Assembly: GCA_903847945.1 (NCBI GenBank)
Contig: CAINEY010000044.1
Location: 1 to 64,000, forward strand
From: an uncultured bacterium
GTDB lineage: Bacteria; Bacillota_I; Bacilli_A; Erysipelotrichales; Erysipelotrichaceae
Direction: 5' to 3'
Length of the DNA: 64,000 nt
Shown: positions 28,618 to 36,836 of the stretch, piece after piece
Position numbering within the stretch: position 1 is the first letter of the stretch
How the letters are laid out: each line of letters begins with the position of its first letter
Notes under the pieces: model-generated
The model's input: only the letters and a program-made list of their open reading frames with translations
The model's database searches: none
Told to the model about the DNA's origin: nothing
Made by a program: the position numbers and the translations under genes

Positions 28618-29255
28618 CGTTGCACCAACAGTTTCTTTTCGAAACGCTTTCCGATCCAAACCACAACCAAACTAAAGGTCAAGTAGAAGAGTCCGGCCAT
28701 CACATAGGCATCCACACGCATGTCCAAAGAAACGATTTCGCGGGCAGCCCTTAGCATCTCACCAATGGCGATGGCCGCCAACAGTGACGTGTCTTTGACC
28801 AGCGTGATGGCTTCGTTGATGAGTGGCAAGAGGGTATTTCGGAACATGGTCGGTAAGATCACATACCAGACGGTTTGCCACTTCTTAAGGCCCAACACCG
28901 TTCCGGCTTGCCACTGTCCGACCGGTATGATAGCTAAGCCGCTGCGGAAGATTTCCGTGTAATAAGCGGCATAGTTGATGATGAAGGTCACCGTTCCAGC
29001 CATAAAGCGATCCATACGAATGGGAAGAAGCAATGGAATCCCATACATCGTGAGGTACAGCTGCAAAAGCAGCGGCGTCCCGCGAAAGAGCCAGGTGAAG
29101 ACGGTGATGGGTTTACGCAGAGCCGGTACCAGATCCGCCAAAAGACCGATGCCCATGCCCAGTGGCATCGCAAAAAGTAACGTCAAAACGTAAACACTCA
29201 ATGAAACGGTAAACCCGTCCCAAAGGACGGGAAATATTTTTACCCAGTAGTCCAT
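28614..29255 (-). CDS. Amino-acid ABC transporter permease
   Basis: A 213-residue permease of the HisM/GlnP family with about five membrane segments. The typical EAA-like loop is INYAAYYTEIFRSGLAIIPVGQWQAGTVLGL. It lies between the binding protein (2 bases upstream) and the ATPase (overlapping), so it probably forms a homodimer, as no second permease gene is present. Confidence 0.9.
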   Translation of the reverse strand: MDYWVKIFPVLWDGFTVSLSVYVLTLLFAMPLGMGIGLLADLVPALRKPITVFTWLFRGTPLLLQLYLTMYGIPLLLPIRMDRFMAGTVTFIINYAAYYTEIFRSGLAIIPVGQWQAGTVLGLKKWQTVWYVILPTMFRNTLLPLINEAITLVKDTSLLAAIAIGEMLRAAREIVSLDMRVDAYVMAGLFYLTFSLVVVWIGKRFEKKLLVQR

Positions 29256-29257
29256 AC

Positions 29258-30043
29258 TCAGCGCAACAACAGGTCTTCACCGAACCATTGAATCGAAATG
29301 TCGGCAGCCGTTCCATCGTCAGCCATGTCATCCAAGATCTCATCGATCTTGTCGCGTAAGGCGACATCCGTCAAACGGAAGCCAATCCCGTAGTTTTCAG
29401 AATTGAAGACTTCGGTGGCAATGACATACGCTCCGGCATCTTTCGAAACAGCGTAGCGGGCGAAGATTTCATCGGCCACAATGGCATCGATGTTGCCGGC
29501 ATTCAGATCCAAGACCGCTTCAGTGATCGTCCCAAACTTCACCAGTTCAGCCAAGTTCGCAAACACGGCGTTGCCTTCAAGGGCACTTTGTCCGCTGCTG
29601 GCGAGTTCGACACCGACTTTCTTGCCGGCCAAATCCGCGATCGCATCCAATCCGGATCCGACTTTACTGAGAATGACGATGCGGTTATCGAAGTACGGCT
29701 TGGAGAAGAGGATCTCTTCTTTGCGGGCATCAGTAATGGTCAAGCCATTCCAGATCACATCGATATTTTTGTTGTTGAGTTCCATGACTTTTGCATCCCA
29801 ATCGATGATCTGGAATTCGCAGTCCACGCCCAAGCGTTCACACACTTCTTTGGCAATGTCGATATCAAAGCCGGTGACTTCCCCGTTTTCGGTAAAGCCC
29901 ATCGGCGGATACTCGGTATATCCGACAACCAGTTTCCCGGCTTTCTCCACATCACTCAACGATGTATCTTTGTCGCCGGTGTCCGTCGTACAACCCGCCA
30001 ACAAGGCGATGACGGCACCAATCAGAACTAATTTCTTCAACAT
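29258..30043 (-). CDS. Amino-acid ABC transporter substrate-binding lipoprotein
   Basis: Residues 1-18 are a lipoprotein signal ending in the lipobox LLAGC, so the protein is anchored by a lipid on Cys18 outside the membrane. The mature part is a family 3 periplasmic-binding fold: KLVVGYTEYPPMGFTENGE, FDIDIAKEVCERLG, IWNGLTITDARKE. The usual amino-acid carboxylate contact Arg (TDARKEEILFS) is present. The length is 261 residues. It is the first gene of its operon, behind a strong promoter covered by an 18-bp palindrome. Confidence 0.92.
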   Translation of the reverse strand: MLKKLVLIGAVIALLAGCTTDTGDKDTSLSDVEKAGKLVVGYTEYPPMGFTENGEVTGFDIDIAKEVCERLGVDCEFQIIDWDAKVMELNNKNIDVIWNGLTITDARKEEILFSKPYFDNRIVILSKVGSGLDAIADLAGKKVGVELASSGQSALEGNAVFANLAELVKFGTITEAVLDLNAGNIDAIVADEIFARYAVSKDAGAYVIATEVFNSENYGIGFRLTDVALRDKIDEILDDMADDGTAADISIQWFGEDLLLR

Positions 30044-30071
30044 ATCAAGACCTCCAGGTTCTAATGCCTAG

Positions 30072-30102
30072 AGTATACCTGATTACTTTACTGTTGTAAA
30101 GT
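30072..30102 (-). promoter_or_regulatory. Promoter and palindromic operator of the amino-acid ABC transporter
   Basis: On the minus strand TTTACA (30095-30100) and TATACT (30072-30077) are 17 bases apart. A perfect palindrome ACTTTAC-N4-GTAAAGT (30085-30102) covers the -35 and much of the spacer. A related repeat lies in the promoter of the yerC-like gene next door. Confidence 0.75.
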
Positions 30103-30125
30103 GTTAAAGCACTCTTTTTTATGTT

Positions 30126-30407
30126 TTATTTTTCGCTAGACAAAACAAGCTTGTATCCGCCGGGTCCATACTGGATGCACCGGTTGACCCGCGAGATCGT
30201 TGCGGAGCTCATGCCGGTCTGTTTTTCGATTTGTTCGTAGGTGATGCCCTGGATCAGTAATCGGGCCACTTCAAGTCGATCGGCCATATCCTGCACTTCC
30301 TTGATGGTGCACAGATCGTCAAAGAAGGCGTAACACTCGTCTTTGGTTTTTAAGGATAGAATTGCGTCAAAGAGCGCATCATGCGCTGAATCGTGCTTTA
30401 GAGCCAT
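30126..30407 (-). CDS. YerC/YecD-type TrpR-family DNA-binding protein
   Basis: A 93-residue all-helical protein of the Trp repressor superfamily as found in Gram-positives. The segment LCTIKEVQDMADRLEVARLLIQGITYEQIEKQTGMSSATISRVNRC contains a helix-turn-helix (YEQIEKQTGMSSATISRV). It is encoded just upstream of the amino-acid ABC transporter, with its own promoter. A 4-base-spaced inverted repeat in its promoter resembles the transporter operator, so it may repress itself and the transporter; that link is inference. AAGGAG precedes the ATG. Confidence 0.88.
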   Translation of the reverse strand: MALKHDSAHDALFDAILSLKTKDECYAFFDDLCTIKEVQDMADRLEVARLLIQGITYEQIEKQTGMSSATISRVNRCIQYGPGGYKLVLSSEK

Positions 30408-30434
30408 ACGGTTCTCCTTGATGAAGTTGGTTTC

Positions 30435-30463
30435 ATTCTATCACTTCATAAGAGTAAAGTAAA
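30435..30463 (-). promoter_or_regulatory. Promoter of the yerC-like gene with a second operator-like repeat
   Basis: TTTACT (30458-30463) and TAGAAT (30435-30440) on the minus strand, 17 bases apart. Inside lies ACTTTAC-N4-ATGAAGT (30443-30460), identical in one half-site and 5 of 7 in the other to the repeat before the ABC transporter. The -35 is carved from the T run of the upstream operon's terminator. Confidence 0.65.
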
Positions 30464-30487
30464 AAAACACCGGAAGTTCCGGTGTTA
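30461..30487 (-). terminator. Intrinsic terminator of the branched-chain fermentation operon
   Basis: AACACCGGAA pairs with TTCCGGTGTT and a run of seven T follows on the minus strand. The TAA stop of the last oxidoreductase gene forms part of the stem. Confidence 0.88.
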
Positions 30488-31021
30488 TTGGTGATAGGCT
30501 TTGGTGAAGGCAGCCTTGTTGAGGGCGTTGAGATCCGGGGCTTTGGCTCCGAATTTCTCTTCGATGATGGCTAATCCGTCGTTCTCTTCAAAGATGGGCA
30601 GCTTAGCGACCACTGTTCCTAGGGCAGCCATGTTTTGAACTTTGAGGTTACCGACTTCTTGGGCAATCGCTGTGAAGTCGACGCTGTTGATCGTGATGCC
30701 CTTGGGGACCGCATCGGTCTTGACCATGGAGGCATTCGCAATCAACGTCCCTTTAGGATTCATGTGGGGCAGAAACTTGGTCAGCGAGGGCTGATTCATC
30801 GCCAGCAAGACATCGATCCCGTCGGTGATGATCGGGGAAGCAATCGGATCCTTATCGATGACGACGTGGCAATTGGCCGTTCCACCGCGCATCTCCGGTC
30901 CATACGAAGGCATCCAACTGACTTGGTACCCCTTCTTCATGGCCATCATGGCCACCAGTTGACCCATGGAAAGTACACCTTGTCCGCCGAATCCGGCACA
31001 GACGATTTTGAGGGCACTCAT
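30485..31021 (-). CDS. vorC: 2-oxoisovalerate:ferredoxin oxidoreductase, gamma subunit
   Basis: The 178-residue gamma subunit of a four-subunit 2-oxoacid:ferredoxin oxidoreductase. It opens with CAGFGGQGVLSMGQLVA and has PSYGPEMRGGTANC, both hallmarks of gamma domains that help bind CoA. It is the last gene of the operon, overlapping the beta subunit gene by 4 bases, with its stop inside the terminator. The operon context (leucine dehydrogenase, Ptb, Buk) and the VorB-type alpha subunit favour branched-chain 2-oxoacids. Confidence 0.9.
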   Translation of the reverse strand: MSALKIVCAGFGGQGVLSMGQLVAMMAMKKGYQVSWMPSYGPEMRGGTANCHVVIDKDPIASPIITDGIDVLLAMNQPSLTKFLPHMNPKGTLIANASMVKTDAVPKGITINSVDFTAIAQEVGNLKVQNMAALGTVVAKLPIFEENDGLAIIEEKFGAKAPDLNALNKAAFTKAYHQ

Positions 31022-31764
31022 GACTGGACCCCTTTGTCTTTGAAGTTACCCAAGGGATAGTATGGCACCATCTTGTCCTTGATGAATTTCAAAGAATCCA
31101 CCGGTGAGAGTCCCCAACCGATGTTGCAGGAGGAGAGCACCTCCACCATGGAGAATCCGCCGTTGCGCAACTGCACTTCGAAAGCTTTCTTGATGGCCGT
31201 CTTGGCTTTACGGATCGTCAAGGGATCGACGACGGTAACCCGTTCCACGAAGGCAGCCCCCGGAATGGTCGCAATCATTTCGCTGATGCGAATGGGTTCC
31301 CCTTGGAGGTGGGTATCACGGCCATATGGCGACGTGGTGGTCACTTGTCCAGGTAAAGTAGTCGGAGCCATCTGGCCGCCGGTCATTCCGTAAATGGCGT
31401 TGTTGACGAAGATCACGGTGATGTTTTCCCCGCGATGTGCCGCTTGAACGATTTCCCCGGTGCCGATGGAAGCGAGGTCGCCATCGCCTTGATAGGTGAA
31501 GACGATGGAATCCGGACGAACGCGTTTGACGCCGGTGGCGACCGCTGGAGCCCGACCATGCGCAGCTTGAACGGCATCGCAATTGAAGAATTCATAGCTC
31601 ATGACGGAACAACCCACCGAGGCAATCAGGACACTGCGGTCGATGATGTTGAGTTCTTCCAACACTTCCGCCACTAAGCGGTGAATGATGCCGTGGGTAC
31701 AGCCCGGGCAGTAGGTAAAGGGGGTATCGGTCAACCCTTTGGTTTTCTTGAAGATGACGCTCAT
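31018..31764 (-). CDS. vorA: 2-oxoisovalerate:ferredoxin oxidoreductase, beta (thiamine-PP) subunit
   Basis: Binds thiamine pyrophosphate and an iron-sulfur cluster. YCPGCTHGIIHR near the N-terminus carries two cluster cysteines, Cys in ASVGCSV is the next, and the TPP motif is GDGDLASIGTGE ending NNAIYGMTGGQ. The start MSVIFKKTK at 31764 follows the alpha subunit stop by one base and has AAAGGGGA before it; the ATG at 31797 lies in the alpha subunit frame overlap. The length is 248 residues, normal for these beta subunits. Confidence 0.92.
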   Translation of the reverse strand: MSVIFKKTKGLTDTPFTYCPGCTHGIIHRLVAEVLEELNIIDRSVLIASVGCSVMSYEFFNCDAVQAAHGRAPAVATGVKRVRPDSIVFTYQGDGDLASIGTGEIVQAAHRGENITVIFVNNAIYGMTGGQMAPTTLPGQVTTTSPYGRDTHLQGEPIRISEMIATIPGAAFVERVTVVDPLTIRKAKTAIKKAFEVQLRNGGFSMVEVLSSCNIGWGLSPVDSLKFIKDKMVPYYPLGNFKDKGVQS

Positions 31765-31765
31765 G

Positions 31766-32821
31766 TCAGTCCCCTTTCCGATGCGATTTGACCGCATCGA
31801 CGATTTCGGAGGGTTCGAAGATCACCCCGCCGGTCCGTCCATAGAAATGGACCGGAACGGTACCTTCGATCGCCAGTTTCACATCCACCAGCATTTGTCC
31901 GAGTGAGAGTTCAGCGACCAAGACAAATTGCTTGCCTTGAGCTGCCGCTTTGAGTTGTTTGGACGGGAACGGCAAGAGGGTTTTCGGACGGAAGAGTCCG
32001 GCCTTGATGCCTTGTTCGCGTAAAGTGGCGATTGCTGATTTCACGATGCGGGATGGCGTTCCATACGCCACCAGCAAGACGTCCGCATCGTCCGTCTGCA
32101 CCGTTTCATACATGACGTCTTCGCGTTCCATGCGTTCGTATTTGGCTTGTAGATCGCGGTTATGTTGCTCGAGCTTGTAGGCATCCAGATTCATGGAGTT
32201 GACGACATTGCGTTGAGCCCGGCCGCGTTGCCCTTCGGCAGCCCAGGGACGATCCACCGGGGGTAAAGGTTCCGGATTGATCTCAACCGGTTCCATCATC
32301 TGTCCGATGATGCCGTCCGCCATGACCATGACCGGATTACGGTACTTCTCAGCCAGTTCAAAAGCTTTACGAACCAGTTCCGTGGCTTCCTGAACTCCGT
32401 TAGGAGCCAGCACCATGACTTTGTAGTCCCCGTTACCGCCACCGCGGGTAGCTTGATTGTAGTCAGCCTGGGACGGTAAGATCCCGCCAAGTCCTGGGCC
32501 TCCACGCGAGACGGACACAATGACAACGGGCAGTTCCGCCCCGGCACAGTACGAAATGCCTTCCTGTTTGAGAGCAATGCCCGGGGAAGAGGAAGACGTC
32601 ATGACGCGCGCTCCGGCTCCAGCCGCTCCATAAACCATGTTGATGGCGGCTAGTTCGCTTTCAGCTTGAACGAAGACGCCGTTATTTTTAGCCAAGTATT
32701 TGGCCATGTATTCGATCAGTTCGTTTTGCGGGGTGATGGGATAACCGAAGAACGCTTCACATCCGGCGGAAACCGCCGCTTGGGCAATCGCTTCATTGCC
32801 TTTCATCAAGATCTTGGCCAT
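31766..32821 (-). CDS. vorB: 2-oxoisovalerate:ferredoxin oxidoreductase, alpha subunit
   Basis: The 351-residue alpha subunit with the pyrimidine-binding GYPITPQNELIEYM motif and Glu in AESELAAINMVYGAAGAGAR. SSSSPGIALKQEGISY and GGPGLGGILPSQADYNQATRGGG match the family called VorB. It also has the C-terminal transketolase-like domain (VLLVAYGTPSRIVKSAI). It begins right after the ferredoxin gene. The complex would turn a branched 2-oxoacid, CoA and oxidised ferredoxin into acyl-CoA, CO2 and reduced ferredoxin. Pyruvate or 2-oxoglutarate cannot be excluded on sequence alone. Confidence 0.92.
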   Translation of the reverse strand: MAKILMKGNEAIAQAAVSAGCEAFFGYPITPQNELIEYMAKYLAKNNGVFVQAESELAAINMVYGAAGAGARVMTSSSSPGIALKQEGISYCAGAELPVVIVSVSRGGPGLGGILPSQADYNQATRGGGNGDYKVMVLAPNGVQEATELVRKAFELAEKYRNPVMVMADGIIGQMMEPVEINPEPLPPVDRPWAAEGQRGRAQRNVVNSMNLDAYKLEQHNRDLQAKYERMEREDVMYETVQTDDADVLLVAYGTPSRIVKSAIATLREQGIKAGLFRPKTLLPFPSKQLKAAAQGKQFVLVAELSLGQMLVDVKLAIEGTVPVHFYGRTGGVIFEPSEIVDAVKSHRKGD

Positions 32822-32822
32822 C

Positions 32823-33044
32823 TTAGCTTTCCAACCTTTCCACCGTAATCACAACATCCGGACAAATGAGCGCACAACTGCTGCACGCGATGCATTTTTC
32901 CGGTTCAAAACAGAAAGCGGGGGTGTACCCGATGGCGTTGACCCGGGACGTATCCAGTTTGAGGATCTTGACCGGACACACGGAGACACACAGGCCACAG
33001 CCTTTGCACGTGTCTTCGTTAAAACTGACTCTGCCTTTGATCAT
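32823..33044 (-). CDS. vorD: 2-oxoacid oxidoreductase delta subunit, two-[4Fe-4S] ferredoxin
   Basis: A 73-residue ferredoxin with two full cluster motifs: CKGCGLCVSVCP and CIACSSCALICP. Such small subunits pass electrons from the thiamine site to free ferredoxin. It overlaps the P-loop protein gene upstream by 4 bases (ATGA) and precedes the alpha subunit gene. Confidence 0.93.
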   Translation of the reverse strand: MIKGRVSFNEDTCKGCGLCVSVCPVKILKLDTSRVNAIGYTPAFCFEPEKCIACSSCALICPDVVITVERLES

Positions 33045-33694
33045 AACGTGGTTCCTTTCATCCAGTCGCTGCGTAAGATCAAACGATCAAACACCAGGAT
33101 CGGATTGGCAAACTGCTCAGGGTGAAGATCCAAACGGGCATCCACCATCGTCATGACGATGGGAAGTCCCAAGCGCTGTGCCTCTTTCTCAAGCGTTGCT
33201 TGCGCATTCAGGATCATGGGAGGATCGGTGAGATCCAGAAGGTGGGTGTTGTGCACCAGACCGGTAATGGTCAAGGCACTGCGGGATTCAAAGAGGTCGA
33301 TCATTGGTTCGATCTGATCGAAGAAGGATTCGGGGCGATTGGCGTTGACGACCAACCAAACCTCCGAGCCTTCCAGCACATCCATGAAGGTCGCTAACGG
33401 CTTCAGACCGTTTTCACTGCCGGCACAATCGATGATCAGGGGCAGTCCTTTGGCAATCACCCCACGGATGTCCCCGCTGAAGGCGGGAAGATCCTGGTTG
33501 ACGTGATGTTTGATCATCGATCCGACGATGGTCACGCCTTGGGTGGCCAACCAGTCGGTTTCTTCCCGAGGGCGAAAGTACGGGTTGATAATGTCGAAGT
33601 CCGCTAAAACGCAGGGGGCGTGTTGAAGCGCCCATTGCGTGGCGAATTCGCTTTTACCGACGCCGTAAGCCCCGGTGATGATGATGGGCTTCAT
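33041..33694 (-). CDS. Uncharacterised P-loop NTPase in the branched-chain fermentation operon
   Basis: A 217-residue soluble protein with Walker A GAYGVGKS at residues 8-15. It continues with ADFDIINPYFRPRE, reminiscent of MinD/CobB-type NTPases, and IDCAGSENGL, which may be the Walker B/DxxG region. The rest shows no known catalytic motif. Both ends overlap neighbours by 4 bases, between leucine dehydrogenase and the ferredoxin subunit, so it is made in step with the complex. A role in assembling or regulating the oxidoreductase is a guess. I do not recognise a named gene. Confidence 0.8.
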   Translation of the reverse strand: MKPIIITGAYGVGKSEFATQWALQHAPCVLADFDIINPYFRPREETDWLATQGVTIVGSMIKHHVNQDLPAFSGDIRGVIAKGLPLIIDCAGSENGLKPLATFMDVLEGSEVWLVVNANRPESFFDQIEPMIDLFESRSALTITGLVHNTHLLDLTDPPMILNAQATLEKEAQRLGLPIVMTMVDARLDLHPEQFANPILVFDRLILRSDWMKGTTL

Positions 33695-34770
33695 TTGCCG
33701 ACGTAGATGCTGTTGATGTTGCGCATCATTTCGATGCGGCGTTCGGCCATGCGATCCGCAACCAGGTAGGTCGGGACATTGGTGTCTTTAGATTCACGGA
33801 TAATTTCACGGATACGGTCGTAGATGGCATCAATGGCATGAATCGAGGAATCGCGATTATAACCGATGCGTTCCTGATAGACGTTGATGAGACCACCGGC
33901 ATTGATAACGTAGTCCGGCGCGTAGACGATGCCGCGTTCGTGCAACATGACGCCGTGCTTGTTGCTGTCTTCGAGTTGATTGTTGGCACTGCCGGCCACG
34001 ATCTTGGCTTTTAAACGTGGGATCGTGTTGTCATTGAGGATGGCTCCCAAAGCACACGGAGCAAACACATCGACATCCAAGTCATAGATGGCATTGGGTT
34101 CGACAATGATGGCACCGGTCTTGGCACTGACTTCGGCCAAGGCGTCCTGATCGATGTCAGAGATCCACAGTTTAGCGCCTTCAGCCGCCAACATCTCCGC
34201 CAGCGAGGCTCCGACATGGCCGACTCCGGAAATGGCCACTTTGACCCCTTCCAGTTTGGATGATCCGAGTTCTTCTTTGACACAAGCCTTGATGCCTTTG
34301 ATGACCCCGTGTGCCGTAAACGGCGAAGGATCCCCGGACGTTTCAGGTAAGCCCAGTACAGAATCGGTTTCCTGACGGACTAGGGTCATATCGAAGGGGG
34401 TGGTACCCACGTCTTCGGCGGTGATGTAACGCCCGCCCAAGGTTTCCACGTAACGTCCGTACGCGCGCCAGAAGGCTTCGCGTTTGACGGTGTCTTTGCG
34501 TAAGTTCTTTGAATTCCCGATCAAAACGGCTTTTCCGCCACCCAAGTTCAAGCCGGCACACGCGGCTTTCTTGGTCATCCCGCGCGCTAAGCGCAGGCAA
34601 TCCAACGCTGCGTCTTCTTCATTCTCATACTCCCAGATGCGGGTTCCGCCCAATGCTGGACCCAGGGTAGTGTTGTGAATGCAGATGAAACCGCGAAGGC
34701 CGGAGTTACGGTCGTATAAATAGACGAGCTGTTCGTAACCGTACTTCTCCATGTACTCAAATTTATTCAT
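33691..34770 (-). CDS. Leucine/valine dehydrogenase
   Basis: NAD-dependent deaminating dehydrogenase of branched amino acids, 359 residues. The catalytic lysines lie in LARGMTKKAACAGLNLGGGKAV, with GTRIWEYENEEDA before it and the Rossmann motif SGVGHVGASLAEML. TAEDVGTT and PCALGAILN are typical of leucine dehydrogenase. It supplies 2-oxoacids to the Vor complex below it. A separate promoter with a cre-like site precedes it, and its ribosome site is AAGGAG. Phenylalanine dehydrogenase is the nearest alternative. Confidence 0.92.
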   Translation of the reverse strand: MNKFEYMEKYGYEQLVYLYDRNSGLRGFICIHNTTLGPALGGTRIWEYENEEDAALDCLRLARGMTKKAACAGLNLGGGKAVLIGNSKNLRKDTVKREAFWRAYGRYVETLGGRYITAEDVGTTPFDMTLVRQETDSVLGLPETSGDPSPFTAHGVIKGIKACVKEELGSSKLEGVKVAISGVGHVGASLAEMLAAEGAKLWISDIDQDALAEVSAKTGAIIVEPNAIYDLDVDVFAPCALGAILNDNTIPRLKAKIVAGSANNQLEDSNKHGVMLHERGIVYAPDYVINAGGLINVYQERIGYNRDSSIHAIDAIYDRIREIIRESKDTNVPTYLVADRMAERRIEMMRNINSIYVGK

Positions 34771-34861
34771 GGTTCTCCTTAGTTAACGAGGTGAGACCCT
34801 CGTTCTGTCCCTTTTATCTTACCAAAACACCTTTAAAAATGAAAGCGTTTTCAGGAAAATT
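34771..34861 (-). promoter_or_regulatory. Internal promoter, cre-like site and leader hairpin before leucine dehydrogenase
   Basis: A perfect match to the CcpA cre consensus, TGAAAGCGTTTTCA, lies at 34840-34853. On the minus strand TTTCAT overlaps its edge and is followed 17 bases later by an extended -10, TGG-TAAGAT. Further on, AACGAGG (34785-34791) and CCTCGTT (34798-34804) form a 7-bp hairpin in the leader just before AAGGAG. A CcpA-type repressor there would block the promoter when sugar is present. Confidence 0.72.
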
Positions 34862-35923
34862 CTAGTAGGTCTGGAGTTTTTCCTCACCACGCAGGTAGCG
34901 TAACGCACCCCGAGCCAAAGCGCCTAACTCGTCTTCTCCGGGATAGACACTGATCCCTGCGATCCAATCCACTTTCGAACGCAACCGATCGATCAACGAC
35001 GCATCGTACGCCAGTCCGCCGGTAATCAAGATCTGATCGACATGACCTTCCAAAACGGTCGCCATGGCACCGATCTCTTTAGCAATCTGATAAATCATGG
35101 CATCCACGGCCAGGTTGACCTCAGGATCGGTTTGTGCGCGCATCATGATGTCGCGCATGTCATTGGAGCCCACTAAAGACACCATGCCGCCCTTACCGAC
35201 CAGTACACGTTGAACGACTTTGGGATCGTTTCCGTATTCCGCCATCACCCGATACATCACCCGGGATGGTAAAGCTCCCGAACGTTCCGGTGACAGTGGC
35301 CCTTCCCCATCCAAAGGATTATTGACATCAATGACCCGACCAAGGTGATGGGCGCCAATGGAGATTCCCCCACCCAGATGAGCCACGATCAGATTCAACT
35401 CGTCAACGGATTTATGGATCGAAGCGGCATACTGCCGGGCAATCTCTTTCTGATTGAGCGCATGAAAGCCGCTGCGGCGCTGAAAGCCTTTAAGACCGAC
35501 AACTCTCGCCACGTCCTGAAACTCATCCGTCATCGGGGCATTCACGAACACCACATCCAAGCCGGTTTCTTTAGCCCACCGGTAGCCGATGCACATGCCG
35601 ACGTTACTGATGTGGGATCCGTGGATCTCCGCATGGACTTCGTTATAAATCTGTTCGGTGATTTTATAAATGCCGCCTTGGATGGGTTTGACGATTCCTC
35701 CGCGCACCACCAAGAGATCCATATCAGAGACCTTGATGTTGATGGAGGACAACCACCCTTCAATGAGTCCCTTACGGAACTCCATTTGATCCATGATCAT
35801 CGGGTAGGGTGCCAACTCGGCACTGGTGTGACGCAGAGTTTGAGAGGACGTTACAGTGTCATCGTGATAAAGAGCCACCTTGGTGGAGGTGGAACCCAGG
35901 TTGAGTACGAGCAGTTTAGCCAT
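34862..35923 (-). CDS. buk: Butyrate kinase
   Basis: Makes ATP and a free short-chain acid from acyl phosphate. ASKHA-family motifs: LVLNLGSTSTKVALY at the N-terminus, VAHLGGGISIGAH in the middle and TGGLAYD near the C-terminus. The 353 residues match butyrate kinase rather than the ~400-residue acetate kinase. It overlaps ptb by 8 bases. In this operon it probably acts on isobutyryl, isovaleryl and 2-methylbutyryl phosphates. Confidence 0.95.
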   Translation of the reverse strand: MAKLLVLNLGSTSTKVALYHDDTVTSSQTLRHTSAELAPYPMIMDQMEFRKGLIEGWLSSINIKVSDMDLLVVRGGIVKPIQGGIYKITEQIYNEVHAEIHGSHISNVGMCIGYRWAKETGLDVVFVNAPMTDEFQDVARVVGLKGFQRRSGFHALNQKEIARQYAASIHKSVDELNLIVAHLGGGISIGAHHLGRVIDVNNPLDGEGPLSPERSGALPSRVMYRVMAEYGNDPKVVQRVLVGKGGMVSLVGSNDMRDIMMRAQTDPEVNLAVDAMIYQIAKEIGAMATVLEGHVDQILITGGLAYDASLIDRLRSKVDWIAGISVYPGEDELGALARGALRYLRGEEKLQTY

Positions 35924-36827
35924 GCGTTTTCTCCTGCGTCATCAAGACGGCCAAGGCAATCGAGTTCAGTTTAGCCTCATCATCGTCCGCCCGGGAGGTC
36001 AACACGATGGGGGCTTGAGCTCCGCTGATCACACAGGCCACGGTTCCCTTCGCTAAGAACGTCATAGCTTTATACAGGATGTTTCCAGCTTCGATGTTGG
36101 GCATGAGCAGCACATCAGCGCGTCCGGCATTGACGTTCGTAATGCCTTTATGATGGGCGGCTTCGATGCTGATGGCATTATCCATCGCAAACGGTCCATC
36201 CACGTCACACCCGACGATCTCCCCGGCTTTGGCCATGTCGCTCAAGGCTTGAGCATCCAGGGTTGCCTGCATTTTCGGATTCACCTTTTCCACGGCACAG
36301 ACGACAGCGACTTTAGGATGACTGAGTCCGAGAGCCCGAGTGACCGGCAAGACGTTTTCGATGATTTGTTTCTTAGCCATAAGCTCAGGTGCGATATTCA
36401 TAGCCCCATCCGACATGAAGAAGAGGCGTTCATGATCGGGCACGGTAAAGACCGTCACGTGCGACAAGAGATGATCGGTGCGTAAGCCCCAATCTTTGTT
36501 GAGGACGGCTTTGAGGAGCACACTGGTATCCACCAAACCTTTCATCAACAAGTCCGCTTTTCCGCTGGACACCAGTTTGACAGCCGTTTCACAGGCCAAC
36601 ACCGGATCGGGTTCATGGATGAGGGTCGATCCATGGAGGTCGAGTCCATGGATTCCGGCAACCTTGCGAATCTCTTCCTCGTGACCAACCAGAATGGCGT
36701 CCACCAGGTTGAGTTTCATGGCTTGGGTCACGGCAGACAGCACTTCGGCATCTTCGGCGACGGCAACGGCCAACACGGCTTTCTTCGAAGACTGAATGCG
36801 GGATACGATCAAGTGTCTGAGGTTCAT
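35916..36827 (-). CDS. ptb: Phosphate butyryltransferase
   Basis: Exchanges CoA for phosphate on short acyl-CoAs. 303 residues in the phosphate acetyl/butyryl-transferase family, with DILLKAVLNKDW-like LLKAVLNKDWGLR, SHVTVFTVPDHERLFFMSDGAMNIAP, and the C-terminal NIEAGNILYKAMTFLAKG and SGAQAPIVLTSRADD. It follows the DUF308-papain-like gene after 9 bases with GGAGCGCT as ribosome site. With Buk it gives one ATP per branched acyl-CoA from the Vor complex. Confidence 0.94.
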   Translation of the reverse strand: MNLRHLIVSRIQSSKKAVLAVAVAEDAEVLSAVTQAMKLNLVDAILVGHEEEIRKVAGIHGLDLHGSTLIHEPDPVLACETAVKLVSSGKADLLMKGLVDTSVLLKAVLNKDWGLRTDHLLSHVTVFTVPDHERLFFMSDGAMNIAPELMAKKQIIENVLPVTRALGLSHPKVAVVCAVEKVNPKMQATLDAQALSDMAKAGEIVGCDVDGPFAMDNAISIEAAHHKGITNVNAGRADVLLMPNIEAGNILYKAMTFLAKGTVACVISGAQAPIVLTSRADDDEAKLNSIALAVLMTQEKTHG

Positions 36828-36836
36828 AGCGCTCCT

